Notes: generated by a model not told the origin, from the sequence alone. A stretch of 64,000 nucleotides of DNA from Niabella pedocola (GCF_021044425.1 NZ_JAJNEC010000003.1:186001-250000), one strand, 5' to 3'; shown: positions 45,125 through 54,175, counted from the stretch's first letter. Numbers and translations are program-made.

Positions 45125-45245
45125 GATTGCTGAATGAATCCGGCGCTTCAAAAAACGGAACAGATTCAACGCAACCGGTCATACAAGTGCTTTCTGCGGT
45201 CATTCACAAAAGCAACCGGTAGCGCCTGATTAAAAAAACAGAACC

Positions 45246-45746
45246 ATGCCAGCTATTCATCATGCAGTACTGATTGGTGCACCCGCCGCACAAGTGTACA
45301 AAGCCATCACCAGCCAGGAAGGGTTGCGTGCCTGGTGGACGCCCGGCACAACAGCGAAGCCGGAACTGGGAAGTATGGCGCGGTTTCCGTTTGGACCGGT
45401 GTATTTTAAGACCATGAAAATAACGGTACTAAAGCCGCAGGAAGAGGTTTGCTGGATTTGCACCGCTGGTGCCGGTGAATGGATTGATACACATATTTCC
45501 TTTACACTCTATACCGGTGATCAGCAGCAGCTGGGAAACCGGTACCCGGAGATAGGGGGGCAGCTGGAACAGCAGAAGGATAAAGGCGCAGCAACCTTGT
45601 TGCTGTTCCGGCATGAAGCATGGAAAACGTATTCATTAATGTTCGCGGAATGCAGCTATACCTGGGGGCGGTTTCTAAGCAGTTTGAAGCGTTATTGTGA
45701 AACCGGAAAGGGCCGGCCCTGGCCGCATCAGCACGAGCCCGAATGA
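45246..45746 (+). CDS. SRPBCC family protein
   Basis: Single SRPBCC (AHSA1-like) domain of 166 residues. It starts HAVLIGAPAAQVYKAITSQEGLRAWWTPG, the usual N-terminal strand-helix with the Trp-Trp motif, and ends FLSSLKRYCETGKGRPWPH. Third SRPBCC domain in this short region. Ligand unknown. It is separated from the SnoaL gene by 121 bases. Confidence 0.84.
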   Translation: MPAIHHAVLIGAPAAQVYKAITSQEGLRAWWTPGTTAKPELGSMARFPFGPVYFKTMKITVLKPQEEVCWICTAGAGEWIDTHISFTLYTGDQQQLGNRYPEIGGQLEQQKDKGAATLLLFRHEAWKTYSLMFAECSYTWGRFLSSLKRYCETGKGRPWPHQHEPE

Positions 45747-45977
45747 AGAGACGAAGACAAAAAACAGGGGAGGCTAGTTGTTGATCACGAACGGTCAGTA
45801 TCCGCCCCTTCAGCACCTCACGTATCAGCACAGCCGGTGCTTCTTACATTTTTTTACCGTTTTGCGGAACGGTTAGGTGTGGTTTTTGCTTTCATGCATT
45901 ATACAGGTTCCGGGGTACGCCGGTGTCCTGTTTTATAACGGGGAACACCCCAAATGCATTCAGTAAATTATAGGGTT

Positions 45978-46412
45978 ATGGGTACAGAAAATCTAATCGC
46001 AACATCTAAAATAACCGTAAACGCACCTGCAGCAAAAGTCTGGGATGCATTGATCAATCCGGATTTAATTAAAAAGTATATGTTCGGAGCAACAGTGTCT
46101 TCCAACTGGACAAAAGGAAGCGCGATTTCCTGGACGGGTGAAATCAACGGGAAAAAGTACGAGGATAAGGGCGTAATAATCGATCTCATCCCTGAACAAC
46201 GGCTGGTATACAGCCATTTTAGCCCGTTATCGGGCAAAGCGGATATTCCGGACAATTATCATACGGTAACCGTGCTGCTTGATGCGGAAGATGATCAAAC
46301 ACAGATCACCCTTGAGCAGGATAAAAATGAAACTGAAAAAAGCCGGGCAGAATCGGAGAAGAACTGGAATCTAATGCTGGAGGAGCTCAAAAAGTTGGTC
46401 GAGGCCTCCTGA
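45978..46412 (+). CDS. SRPBCC family protein
   Basis: Fourth SRPBCC domain in the region, 144 residues from the ATG at 45978 (MGTENLIATSKITVNAPAAKVWDAL); an in-frame ATG at 45954 adds eight. The domain shows INPDLIKKYMFGA and SWTGEINGKKYEDKGVI, as in Aha1-type or DUF-type activators. It is less similar to the other three than they are to one another. Ligand unknown. Confidence 0.83.
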   Translation: MGTENLIATSKITVNAPAAKVWDALINPDLIKKYMFGATVSSNWTKGSAISWTGEINGKKYEDKGVIIDLIPEQRLVYSHFSPLSGKADIPDNYHTVTVLLDAEDDQTQITLEQDKNETEKSRAESEKNWNLMLEELKKLVEAS

Positions 46413-46457
46413 GCGTATCAAGCGGCCGGCTCGGGTTATGCACAGCAGGATGCCGTT

Positions 46458-46598
46458 CTATATGGCAAACCTGATAACCCTGCTATATTTTTTTGCCTTT
46501 ACTTCCCGCATCAAATTGCTGCGGTATTGTTTGATGGTTCGTTCAGACAAAAAGCGGACTTTGTTTTGTCGGCTTTTGCGGTTCTCTTTAGTACTCAC
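46458..46598 (-). pseudogene. Remnant of a LuxR/NarL-type HTH regulator
   Basis: The minus strand, read from a GTG at 46598, gives 46 residues ending ...RFLSERTIKQYRSNLM, REVKAKKYSRVIRFAI and stop. This matches the last two helices of a LuxR-type HTH (compare the common ISERTVxxHRxxIMxKL pattern and the LIRFAI ending). Before it, STKEN resembles the beginning of the HTH, but about ten residues of the middle are missing, and a different frame fits them partly. No receiver domain precedes it. It is most likely a decayed regulator left downstream of chrA (37 bases from its stop). Confidence 0.45.
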
Positions 46599-46634
46599 TA
46601 TTGAGGATCCCTCCTCAAAAAAGCAGGCGCTGCT

Positions 46635-47789
46635 TTAGTAATGTAATAACAGAAAGCCACCCAGGCTGCCCAACAGGATGATATAAACGGTATTGAGCTT
46701 TTTTAATAAAAGGATCAACGCCAGACATAGGATAAGGATCACCGTGCCGCGCCAGGTTTCAACGGCGGTAGCAAGCAGGTGTAGGCCAACTACAGCAATA
46801 ATAGAAACCGAAGCGGCACTCAGCCCGTCCAGGAAGATCCTCAGGCGTTGGCTTTTGCGGGCAGATGAAAGCAATTTGTGCAGAAAGAAGGCAATAAAAA
46901 AGGAAGGCAGGAAAATGCCCGCGGTTGCCCAGATGCCGCCGCTAACACCATGCACCAGGTATCCGGCAAATGTGGCACTGGATAAAACGGGTCCTGGTGT
47001 GATCTGGCCCACAGCAATGGCATCCGTCAGTTGCTGGTGGGTAAGCCAGTGATGTTTTCGCACCAGCGATTCATCCATGTACGCGAACAATACATAACCG
47101 CTTCCGTAAAGAACGGCTCCGATTTTTAAGAAAATAAAAAAAAGCTTTTCATGGGTATACCTGCCGGTGGCCTGGATAATGGCTGAAAATAGCGGCAATA
47201 TTGCAACCACCGGTAATTGCTTTTTAAATAAATGCAGCAGATAGTTGAGGCTCCCCGCTGCTATGATTAAGATCACCTCGTTGATCCCTGCAAGTGATCC
47301 CGCAAATACCAGTAAACAAAGCAACAGCAAGGTATGGTTGTTTGTAAAAGTATTTTTTGAAAGCCGGATAACAGTGCCAATAACCAGTGCGGTGGTTGCG
47401 GGGCGAAGCCCGAACATAAAATCCTGCACATCGGGAAGCGCGCTGTACCGCTGGTAGAGATAACCAAGGATTAAACAGATGAGCATGGCCGGAAGGATAT
47501 AGCAGATGCCTGCGATCACGAGCCCGGTGCGTCCTCCGCGTTCCTTTCCGCAATGCATAATAATTTCAACAGCATTAGGTCCGGGAATGATATACGAGGT
47601 GCTTAACACGTCCATAAAGTGCTGGTGATCGATCCATTTACGTTTTACGACCATTTCATTTTCAATGGTGGCTACCATTCCGGCAATGCCGCCAAAACCA
47701 ATGCATCCCAGCTTAAGACTGGAAAACGCAATTTCTTTTAATTTTTTAGAGCTGCGCTCAGAAGGATGTATGTTACCGGATTCAGACAA
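46635..47789 (-). CDS. chrA: ChrA-type chromate efflux transporter
   Basis: Inner-membrane transporter of the CHR family, 384 residues with two homologous halves. The first half has KLGCIGFGG and YIIPGPNAVE, and the second repeats GAVLYGSGYVLFAY and GQITPGPVL. Long-chain CHR proteins export chromate, but many are uncharacterised and may move other anions. No chrB or chrR neighbour is seen. A LuxR-HTH remnant follows it on the same strand. Confidence 0.9.
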   Translation of the reverse strand: MSESGNIHPSERSSKKLKEIAFSSLKLGCIGFGGIAGMVATIENEMVVKRKWIDHQHFMDVLSTSYIIPGPNAVEIIMHCGKERGGRTGLVIAGICYILPAMLICLILGYLYQRYSALPDVQDFMFGLRPATTALVIGTVIRLSKNTFTNNHTLLLLCLLVFAGSLAGINEVILIIAAGSLNYLLHLFKKQLPVVAILPLFSAIIQATGRYTHEKLFFIFLKIGAVLYGSGYVLFAYMDESLVRKHHWLTHQQLTDAIAVGQITPGPVLSSATFAGYLVHGVSGGIWATAGIFLPSFFIAFFLHKLLSSARKSQRLRIFLDGLSAASVSIIAVVGLHLLATAVETWRGTVILILCLALILLLKKLNTVYIILLGSLGGFLLLHY

Positions 47790-47840
47790 TAGGCAGAATT
47801 AGGACCCGTAAAAATAGTGTTTTAATGAAATGTGCTTCTG

Positions 47841-48890
47841 TCAGAACCGGGCGGCCAGTTTGGTTGCCGCTATTACAGCGCCTTCCATATAACCCGCAAA
47901 AGCGGTTGCGGTTTCCGTTGCACCAAAAAATAGTTTTTCATTCATGAAGGATTGCTGTAATAAGGGATGTCCGTTGTTCTGGTGTGGTTGCTGAAAAACG
48001 GGAATGCCCTCCTGGATAAAGACATCATTCCATACTTTGTCAAAATAAGAAAGCGCCGTTTGGGCACCGGTTCCCAACAGTTCCTCCAGTTGCTGCAACA
48101 CCAGTGTCTTTCGCAGATCCGGAGGATAAGCGGCTGCGCCTCCGTTGAGAAAACCGGTAAAGCCGAATTTGTTTTCTTCCCGATTGGTATGATCATACAT
48201 TTCCATAATGATTCCTGCATGACTGTACAACATACCGGAAAATCCATTATTCCTCCAGAACGGTTCGGCGTACTCCAATGTAAATTTGATAGCGCCGGCC
48301 ATCCAGGTCTGCACCATGGGCAGTACCGTTTGGAGTGCTTCCGGTAATGCGGGGAAGAAGGTCATTTTTGTAGCCGCCAGCTGCGGTGGAATGCAAACTG
48401 TAACCCGGCCGGCGATCCAGCGGCACCCGTCAATAGTTTCCAGCAACAATTGATCACCGGCTTCTTTGACCGCTGTAACCGGTGTATTCAGATAGATCTG
48501 CTCCCGTAGTTCTCCCGCGAGCGCATTGATCAGCGACTGCGTTCCGCCTGCTACGCGATAGGAAGGACGTTCAGAAGCCGGTATAAAGAATTTCTGCGGA
48601 GGCTCAAATGACTTTGTTTGAAACAGGGAAATGCCTTCCGAGTATTGAGGAAATGTTTTCAGCTCTAACCTGTTGATAAGCGCCAGCAGGTTGGGGTGTT
48701 GATCGGAGAACCAGGTAGCGCCCAGCTCCAGGGGTGTTCCGCGCGTTCCCTGAACCGTTTGAATGCGTCCGCCCAGCCGGTCCGATGCTTCAAGAACCGT
48801 TGCCCTTATATTTTTTTGACGTAATAACCAGGCCAGGGCAAGTCCGCTTAGCCCGCCACCGACGATTGCTACTGTTGTTTCCTGTTCCAT
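47841..48890 (-). CDS. Flavin monoamine oxidase family protein
   Basis: FAD-dependent amine oxidase, 349 residues, somewhat short for the family. The dinucleotide motif VAIVGGGLSGLALAW (about residues 7-21) and the GG motif DRLGGRIQT are present. The C-terminal FAD-contacting FGATETATAFAGYMEGA (about 325-341) is also complete. Substrate unknown. It is 52 bases upstream of, and on the same strand as, chrA, so they may share a transcript. Confidence 0.88.
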   Translation of the reverse strand: MEQETTVAIVGGGLSGLALAWLLRQKNIRATVLEASDRLGGRIQTVQGTRGTPLELGATWFSDQHPNLLALINRLELKTFPQYSEGISLFQTKSFEPPQKFFIPASERPSYRVAGGTQSLINALAGELREQIYLNTPVTAVKEAGDQLLLETIDGCRWIAGRVTVCIPPQLAATKMTFFPALPEALQTVLPMVQTWMAGAIKFTLEYAEPFWRNNGFSGMLYSHAGIIMEMYDHTNREENKFGFTGFLNGGAAAYPPDLRKTLVLQQLEELLGTGAQTALSYFDKVWNDVFIQEGIPVFQQPHQNNGHPLLQQSFMNEKLFFGATETATAFAGYMEGAVIAATKLAARF

Positions 48891-49232
48891 GCTGCAAAAT
48901 TGACCGGTATTATAAAAAGTTTGTGGTAGATATCGGAAAAAGAATGGTAGTTATAGGCGCTGCCGGCCAACCGCGATTACAGCTGGCGGGCCTGGATATT
49001 TCCTTTTTTGTGGTAACGATGCATCTGCGGCAGCGGGCCTGATACCGGAAATGATCAACAACAGCTGATACGATGCATGAAACCGGTCGGGGCTATTGCC
49101 ATCGGGTTCGAACAAAAGCGGTGTTGAGATAGGGCCATTGCTTTTGCCGGTATCTATTTCGTATTTTAGCGGCGTACTTTTAAGACCCGTACCGGAGAGG
49201 CGGGAATGACCGCTAAGCGTTGTTGAGATACT
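48891..49232. other. Gene-free stretch between divergent genes
   Basis: Upstream region of the amine oxidase (minus) and the AraC regulator (plus). No convincing gene, RNA or consensus promoter seen. The open frames here have shadow-type composition. Confidence 0.5.
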
Positions 49233-50132
49233 ATGGCAAAGAAAAAGGAATCCATTATTACGGAGTATCATCTGAATCCGCACCGGCCAGACCAGCCGCA
49301 GCTGGCGTTTCATGATCTGGGCAGTTACCTGAAGCAATATCAACATGACACCACCCGGCCGCATATCCATAGTTTTTACCAGCTCATCTGGTTCAGACAG
49401 GGCATGGGGAAACATTTTGTTGATTTCAAAGCATACGATGTTTATCGGGATACGCTGTTTTTTATAGCGAAGAACCAGGTGCATTATTTCGACCAGCAGA
49501 CCCATTATAAGGGTATCCTGATCCATTTTAATGAGCTGTTACTGGGTAACAATGATCATGGATTTGATTTCCTGGTCAACTGCAGTTTGTTTAACAATCC
49601 TTATCAAACGCCCTGCTGTTCTGTTGGGAAGGATATGGCGATACTGCTGGAAACCTATCTGCAATTGATAAAGACGGAGCTGGACTATGAAGAAGGCTTT
49701 GCCCGTGAGGAGCTATTGCGGATCTATCTGAAAGCATTCCTGATCCAGCTGCAGCGCGGAAAGCAGGTATCCGATAAACAGGAAGGCAAAACAGCCTACA
49801 TACCCGATGAAAAAAGGGTGCAGCTGCTTGAGTTTGTAGACCTGGTCAACAGGAATTATGATAAAGGCTTTTCCGTTGCTCAATATGCAGACCTGCTACA
49901 TGTTTCGTCCCGTACGTTGTCGGATCTTACGCATCAAACCCTTGGTAAAACGCCGTCACAGATCATACAGGAGCGGATAATCCTGGAAGCACAGCGCTTG
50001 TTGCTGCATTCCAATTTAAATGTAAATCAGATCGGGTACCGGCTGGGATTTGATGACCCTTCCTATTTTGTGAAATATTTTAAAAAACATACGCATACAT
50101 CGCCTTCAGAGTTCCGGCGCGCTGTTTCCTGA
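49233..50132 (+). CDS. AraC-family transcriptional regulator
   Basis: Regulator of 299 residues with an N-terminal cupin-like sensing domain (about 20-160, RPHIHSFYQLIWFRQG) and a C-terminal pair of helix-turn-helices (about 195-295, YADLLHVSSRTLSDL and IGYRLGFDDPSYFVKYFKK, the latter being the AraC signature). The effector is unknown. It may control the small gene 85 bases downstream or the amine oxidase that diverges from it (inference). Confidence 0.92.
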   Translation: MAKKKESIITEYHLNPHRPDQPQLAFHDLGSYLKQYQHDTTRPHIHSFYQLIWFRQGMGKHFVDFKAYDVYRDTLFFIAKNQVHYFDQQTHYKGILIHFNELLLGNNDHGFDFLVNCSLFNNPYQTPCCSVGKDMAILLETYLQLIKTELDYEEGFAREELLRIYLKAFLIQLQRGKQVSDKQEGKTAYIPDEKRVQLLEFVDLVNRNYDKGFSVAQYADLLHVSSRTLSDLTHQTLGKTPSQIIQERIILEAQRLLLHSNLNVNQIGYRLGFDDPSYFVKYFKKHTHTSPSEFRRAVS

Positions 50133-50217
50133 ATCTACCATTTCTTTTCCTGTTTGTACATTTTTCAGATACGGTTTAGATCAGACTTTTGTTTTGTAAA
50201 AGTATAAACCGATTACA

Positions 50218-50505
50218 ATGATAAAAGCGTATTTGCAGATCAGTATGCATATTGATAAAGGAAACCGGGAATATGCCGCGGCTGTGTATCGTCGATACCG
50301 GGCTCCGTTTCTTGAAACGGTGCGGGGCGCCGTTTTTAAGGAATTGCTGGTGCATGAAGCGGGCGTACAGGTGTTGCATGGATTTGAAACCCACGATGCG
50401 GCACAGGAATACCTGTTGAGCAGTCTCTTTAATAACGAAGTGGTTCCGGCACTGGAACCATACCTGCAACATCACCCCGATATCCGGGTCTATACGGTGG
50501 TTTAA
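50218..50505 (+). CDS. Small ABM-like (dimeric alpha/beta barrel) protein
   Basis: Conserved hypothetical protein of 95 residues. The pattern KAYLQISMHID, YRAPFLETVRGAVFKELLVHE, VQVLHGFETHDAAQEYL resembles ferredoxin-like antibiotic-biosynthesis-monooxygenase/NIPSNAP-type domains, which act as dimers. The match is by eye and the function is not known. It follows the AraC regulator gene on the same strand. Confidence 0.7.
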   Translation: MIKAYLQISMHIDKGNREYAAAVYRRYRAPFLETVRGAVFKELLVHEAGVQVLHGFETHDAAQEYLLSSLFNNEVVPALEPYLQHHPDIRVYTVV

Positions 50506-50752
50506 AAACGTTTTCAGCGGTTAGGCAAAGCGATTGGTCTCTAAAAACACTGGAAAAAAACAAGCGTTTTTTAGCGAAGCGATGGGCGCATACACCTGCC
50601 GTATGCTTGCCGTTGATCCGGCAAAGCGGGAACGACCGGGCCGGTCTCTTTGCAGAAGGCACTTTCGCCTGAAGGCCGGCGCTGAACCCGGACACGGTTG
50701 GTCTGTTGCCGGCCATTATGGAGAAACCGGATAACGGCGATTGAAGGATGTT

Positions 50753-50905
50753 TCAGGAATGCCGTTTAAAGTACTGGATCTCCCGTTCGTGGTTTTTTGC
50801 CGCTTCCAGTGTATCAAATGTGCCCAGGTTCCGGCGCCGGTTTGTTTTGGGATCCGGTTTCCTTGAGTACAGCCGGTATTTTCCCGATTTAAGTTTGCGT
50901 ATCAT
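50753..50905 (-). CDS. Conserved 50-residue basic protein
   Basis: A short gene, easily missed: start ATG 50905, stop TGA 50753, 50 residues beginning MIRKLKSGKYRLYSRK and continuing RRRNLGTFDTLEAAKNHE to QYFKRHS. This matches a small conserved family with the same KSGxYRLYSRK and RNLGTFDTxEAAxxHE motifs that I recognise from many bacteria; it has no known function. The basic N-terminus suggests nucleic-acid binding (inference). It lies in a plus-strand intergenic region at the edge of the stress-gene island. Confidence 0.75.
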   Translation of the reverse strand: MIRKLKSGKYRLYSRKPDPKTNRRRNLGTFDTLEAAKNHEREIQYFKRHS

Positions 50906-51099
50906 TGCGTGTTATTTAACAATTAGGCAGTGTCTGCATTAAGGGTGCTTTTTAATGAATGCGCTGTTGCATTTTATCACCACCATCACCTGCCGGAACC
51001 GTTGCAATAAATGAGCCGTTTCTATAATAAAAGGCGCTCCGGATTTGTTGGCCACATGCGGCAGCATTTTTGCAACTGCAATAATAAAATGGCAGCATC

Positions 51100-51555
51100 A
51101 TGAAACGAGAAACGTCCTCCGAAGAAATGAATACCATCAGCGAATGTATCCGGAATGCGGTTAAAACAGGATATACCCACGACTTCTTCATTACGGAAGA
51201 GGGGCTTTCCTATAGTGGTGCCGGAAAAATATACATACCTGGCGAGGTAACGATAAAAAATTTCTACCGCTTTGAGGGAGAAAGTGATCCTGCCGATAAT
51301 GCGATCTTATACCTGATGCGGACAACGGACGGGGTGAGGGGAACGTTGCTGGATGCGTATGGTCCGTATGCGGAAGCGCGTATCACCCGGTTTGTAAAAG
51401 AAGTAAGCGATATACAGAAGCAGGCGCCACATATAAAGATGAAACTGGGTCAGTATCTGAAGATCGGCCTCGGTGTTATTATAACGGTAGGTACCCTGGC
51501 AGGGCTTTTGTATAAAAAACGTGGGCATAGGATGCACGGCCTTACGGCCGGATGA
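51100..51555 (+). CDS. Small stress-type protein with a C-terminal membrane segment
   Basis: 151 residues. The first ~105 belong to a small Bacteroidota family that databases often call 'phosphoribosylpyrophosphate synthetase', although it lacks any PRPP synthetase motif; the key segments are GYTHDFFITEEGLSY, YRFEGESDPADNAILYL and GTLLDAYGPYAEA. Unlike the usual ~95-100 residue form, it continues into a predicted membrane helix (about 123-140, LKIGLGVIITVGTLAGLLY) and a short basic tail. It would be anchored with the domain on the cytoplasmic side (inference). Confidence 0.75.
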   Translation: MKRETSSEEMNTISECIRNAVKTGYTHDFFITEEGLSYSGAGKIYIPGEVTIKNFYRFEGESDPADNAILYLMRTTDGVRGTLLDAYGPYAEARITRFVKEVSDIQKQAPHIKMKLGQYLKIGLGVIITVGTLAGLLYKKRGHRMHGLTAG

Positions 51556-51610
51556 GTAACGGATAGTGGTACTGATTTTTTTAGCTTATCTAAACCAACA
51601 AAACAACCTT

Positions 51611-51895
51611 ATGACACTCGATCAATTTCTTCAGGCAAGCGAAGCAGAACAGCTTCGTATTTTATGGAACGCCCGGTTCGTTTCTGAAAGATGGGAGGAA
51701 GAAGAAGTGCTTTGTACGCGGTACCAGGTTTTTGATTTTTATGTGGAAGTATGTGTAAAGCATCATACCGTAATGGCTTTTAACTACTTTAACGTAGCGC
51801 AAAATGGTGAAGCGCTGGCCGTTGATCCGGAAGTTTATGTAGAAAAAAATCCCCATAAAGGGAACAAATATCCACAAGAGTTTTACTGTGGGTAG
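51611..51895 (+). CDS. Hypothetical protein
   Basis: 94-residue protein from the ATG at 51611 (MTLDQFLQASEAEQLRIL); an upstream in-frame start at 51566 has no protein-like leader. It looks like a compact alpha/beta protein rich in aromatic residues (VFDFYVEVCVKHHTVMAFNYFN). No family that I recognise. It has no signal peptide or membrane segment. It sits among small stress-type genes on the same strand. Confidence 0.65.
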   Translation: MTLDQFLQASEAEQLRILWNARFVSERWEEEEVLCTRYQVFDFYVEVCVKHHTVMAFNYFNVAQNGEALAVDPEVYVEKNPHKGNKYPQEFYCG

Positions 51896-52052
51896 GAGAT
51901 GAAGGAGCCCCGGCCATTATTGCCGGATTATTTTACAACAATGGTCCACAGCAGCCAAGGGTATCGTACAGGGTTTCCCGTACTTAACGAGTGATTCCGA
52001 AGCGCTGCAGGGTTTACACATGCGTACGGATTATAAAAACGAAAAAACATAC

Positions 52053-52397
52053 ATGAAGGAACAACCTTTTGAATCCACAGAGCACGATCTTGTCGGTTAT
52101 GCGGCGCTTGATCTGAAAAGCGGACAGGATGCTTTTTTGTCGGCAATATTTCCGAACTATAATCCTCAGCGTTTTGTTCCGGTAGCCATTAAAGTTGCTT
52201 TTGGGAAGGACCATCTTACCATCGCCTTATATGCACACGCTGCCGGTGAAAAACCGCAAACCGGAGAAGCATTGCCGGTTAAAAAATTTAAAGGGATACT
52301 GGATATGGATGTATTTGCAAGCTATGTGAAGCATTTTTCCGTTTCGTTTTCAAATGACCAGTTTGATATGAATCAGATGCGCGTAACCAACCGGTAA
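52053..52397 (+). CDS. Hypothetical protein
   Basis: 114-residue protein from the ATG at 52053 (MKEQPFESTEHDLVGY); an alternative ATG at 52020 adds 11. Acid/base and hydrophobic residues are distributed as in a small alpha/beta protein (RFVPVAIKVAFGKDHLTIALYAH). No family recognised, no export signal. Its neighbours are small stress-type genes. Confidence 0.6.
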   Translation: MKEQPFESTEHDLVGYAALDLKSGQDAFLSAIFPNYNPQRFVPVAIKVAFGKDHLTIALYAHAAGEKPQTGEALPVKKFKGILDMDVFASYVKHFSVSFSNDQFDMNQMRVTNR

Positions 52398-52951
52398 GTA
52401 GCACCGGCGCATTTGCTGCTTTGATGGCGGATATCCTGTTTTCCCCTGAACCCCTGAAACCTGACGGTCTTATCCCGGTTACCGATGCTGTATGCCCTAT
52501 GCCGGGCATATAACAAACCGAAGACTTTCTGTCCGGATGTGCACTACTTCCTGTATCACCCGATTGCTCCGTTACAGCAGGAACTGCTGAATGCGATATT
52601 AACTCCATGGTCAGATAATACGGTGCGGCTTCTGCCTGCAACTCCTGAGGCAGTTTTTCCTCATAGCGTGTTGCGATATTTTCCGGCCTGAGATGCAAAT
52701 AGCCTGGAGATCTTCGTTTGAAAAGATTTCACAAAAAGATTTTAATGGAACCGGTTACCGCTATCATGGAGTAACGGATCGGTTCCTAAGACCCACATGT
52801 TCCGGGTGTTCGGCTTCCGGCACCGCTCACCGGAGAAGCGGCTGACGCTCCATCGTTCAGGGGACAGCGCTCAACCAAAAAGGTATTGGCGCATTGATTG
52901 TTTTGTTTTGATAGAAGTATTGAGATTTATTGTTAAATCTAAAAAAGTTTG
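52398..52951. other. Mostly gene-free stretch
   Basis: Frames of 68 codons (+, 52485-52691) and 136 codons (-, 52288-52698) are open, but neither has a recognisable product, and the minus one overlaps the preceding gene. The first ~40 residues of the minus frame (ending EAAPYYLTMELIS) are faintly protein-like and could be a decayed gene. I see no RNA gene or promoter. Confidence 0.4.
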
Positions 52952-53128
52952 ATGAAAGCAAAGCAAGGGGCACGGCGTATAAAGAGCCCGCATCCGGAGC
53001 GTTCCGCTTTTGAAGAGATCTGCAAACTGAGCTATAAGTACGGATTTGAGGATGCAAACGACGAGGATGAATACAAGCGGAACCGCAGCAGGCCCTGCAA
53101 TAGCCTTATCCATTGCCCCGGTTTTTGA
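52952..53128 (+). CDS. Possible 58-residue charged protein
   Basis: ATG 52952 to TGA 53126-53128. The product starts MKAKQGARRIKSPHPERSAF and continues with EEICKLSYKYGFEDANDEDEYKRN, a strongly charged protein-like stretch. The last ~12 residues look less natural. It lies 34 bases upstream of the SDR gene on the same strand. No family recognised; it could be a real small protein or chance. Confidence 0.35.
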   Translation: MKAKQGARRIKSPHPERSAFEEICKLSYKYGFEDANDEDEYKRNRSRPCNSLIHCPGF

Positions 53129-53162
53129 GGCCCTTCTTTTACGGATATAAAAAAACAATATT

Positions 53163-54023
53163 ATGGAAAATAAAAAGAAAGAAAAATTACGACCTGGCCA
53201 GGTACAGGCAAGGCCTGGTATTGAAAATGAAATGCAGCCCCGGCCGAAGAGTGAGCCCAAATCCTACGAAGGCGGAAAACTGGCCGGTAAAACGGCATTG
53301 ATCACCGGGGGCGACAGCGGGATCGGACGGGCCGTTGCTATCCTGTTTGCAAAAGAAGGGGCCCGTGTGGCGATCGTTTACCTGGGAGAAGATGAGGATG
53401 CCGTTTACACAAAAGATCAAATTACGGCTGTTGGTGGCACCTGCCGGCTTATCAAAGCGGATCTTAGTAAGGAAGAATCATGCCGGCAGGCTGTGGAAGA
53501 AACGGTGCAATTATTTGGCGGGCTCGATGTGCTGGTAAATAATGCGGGCACACAGTGGGAACAGTCTTCCATTGAAGATATCAGCACCGAACAATTGCTG
53601 CAAACGTTTTATACCAATTTCTTTTCTTATTTCTGGATGACCAAATACGCGGTGGGTCATTTGAAAAAAGGAGCCGCTATTGTAAATACGACATCCGTAA
53701 CGGCCTACAGGGGTAGTCCCGCGCTTATGGATTATGCAGCCACTAAAGGAGCCATCGTGGGTTTTACAAGAAGCCTTGCCGGTAACCTTGTTAAAAAAGG
53801 GATCCGCGTCAATGCCGTAGCCCCGGGACCGGTATGGACCCCCCTGATTGTTTCTTCGTTTGACAAAGAGAAGGTGGCCTCCTTTGGTAGTGATGTGCCA
53901 ATGGAACGGGCGGGCGAACCGAATGAAATTGCGCCCTGTTATGTGTTCCTGGCCAGTGAAGATGCCAGTTTTATGACCGGACAGGTATTGCATCCCAATG
54001 GGGGTGAGATCATCAACGGCTAG
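53163..54023 (+). CDS. YghA/YdaD-like SDR oxidoreductase (general-stress type)
   Basis: Short-chain dehydrogenase of 286 residues with the ~45-residue polar N-terminal extension (QVQARPGIENEMQPRPKSEP) typical of the YghA/GsiB-context group. TGGDSGIGRA gives the cofactor motif (48-57), NNAG is at 126-129, the catalytic serine is S178, and Y191/K195 form the YxxxK. Members are classic general-stress genes in other bacteria. The substrate is unknown. Confidence 0.9.
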   Translation: MENKKKEKLRPGQVQARPGIENEMQPRPKSEPKSYEGGKLAGKTALITGGDSGIGRAVAILFAKEGARVAIVYLGEDEDAVYTKDQITAVGGTCRLIKADLSKEESCRQAVEETVQLFGGLDVLVNNAGTQWEQSSIEDISTEQLLQTFYTNFFSYFWMTKYAVGHLKKGAAIVNTTSVTAYRGSPALMDYAATKGAIVGFTRSLAGNLVKKGIRVNAVAPGPVWTPLIVSSFDKEKVASFGSDVPMERAGEPNEIAPCYVFLASEDASFMTGQVLHPNGGEIING

Positions 54024-54175
54024 GGTAATGCAGCTAAGCTTAAAATGCTTAACAAATGAGGAAATGGCTTTTTTTTAAAACGGCGGTCGGACAGGGGCGC
54101 AGGCGCAGATTAAAAGCATTGCCGGGCTGTTGAGAATGATCCGGTATGCGATTAAGAATGATTAAAAGATCCTCC

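Noticed and set aside
46438..46638. Plus-strand 66-codon frame
   Set aside because: The minus strand of the same region gives the recognisable HTH remnant; the plus frame has random composition.
48951..49526. 191-codon minus-strand frame
   Set aside because: Antisense to the AraC regulator for most of its length, with a composition typical of shadow frames.
50534..50734. 66-codon plus-strand frame between two small genes
   Set aside because: Non-ATG start, no family-like features and low-quality composition.
52288..52698. 136-codon open frame on the minus strand
   Set aside because: It overlaps a better plus-strand gene at 52053-52397, has no recognisable product and is likely a shadow frame; only its N-terminal part is faintly protein-like.
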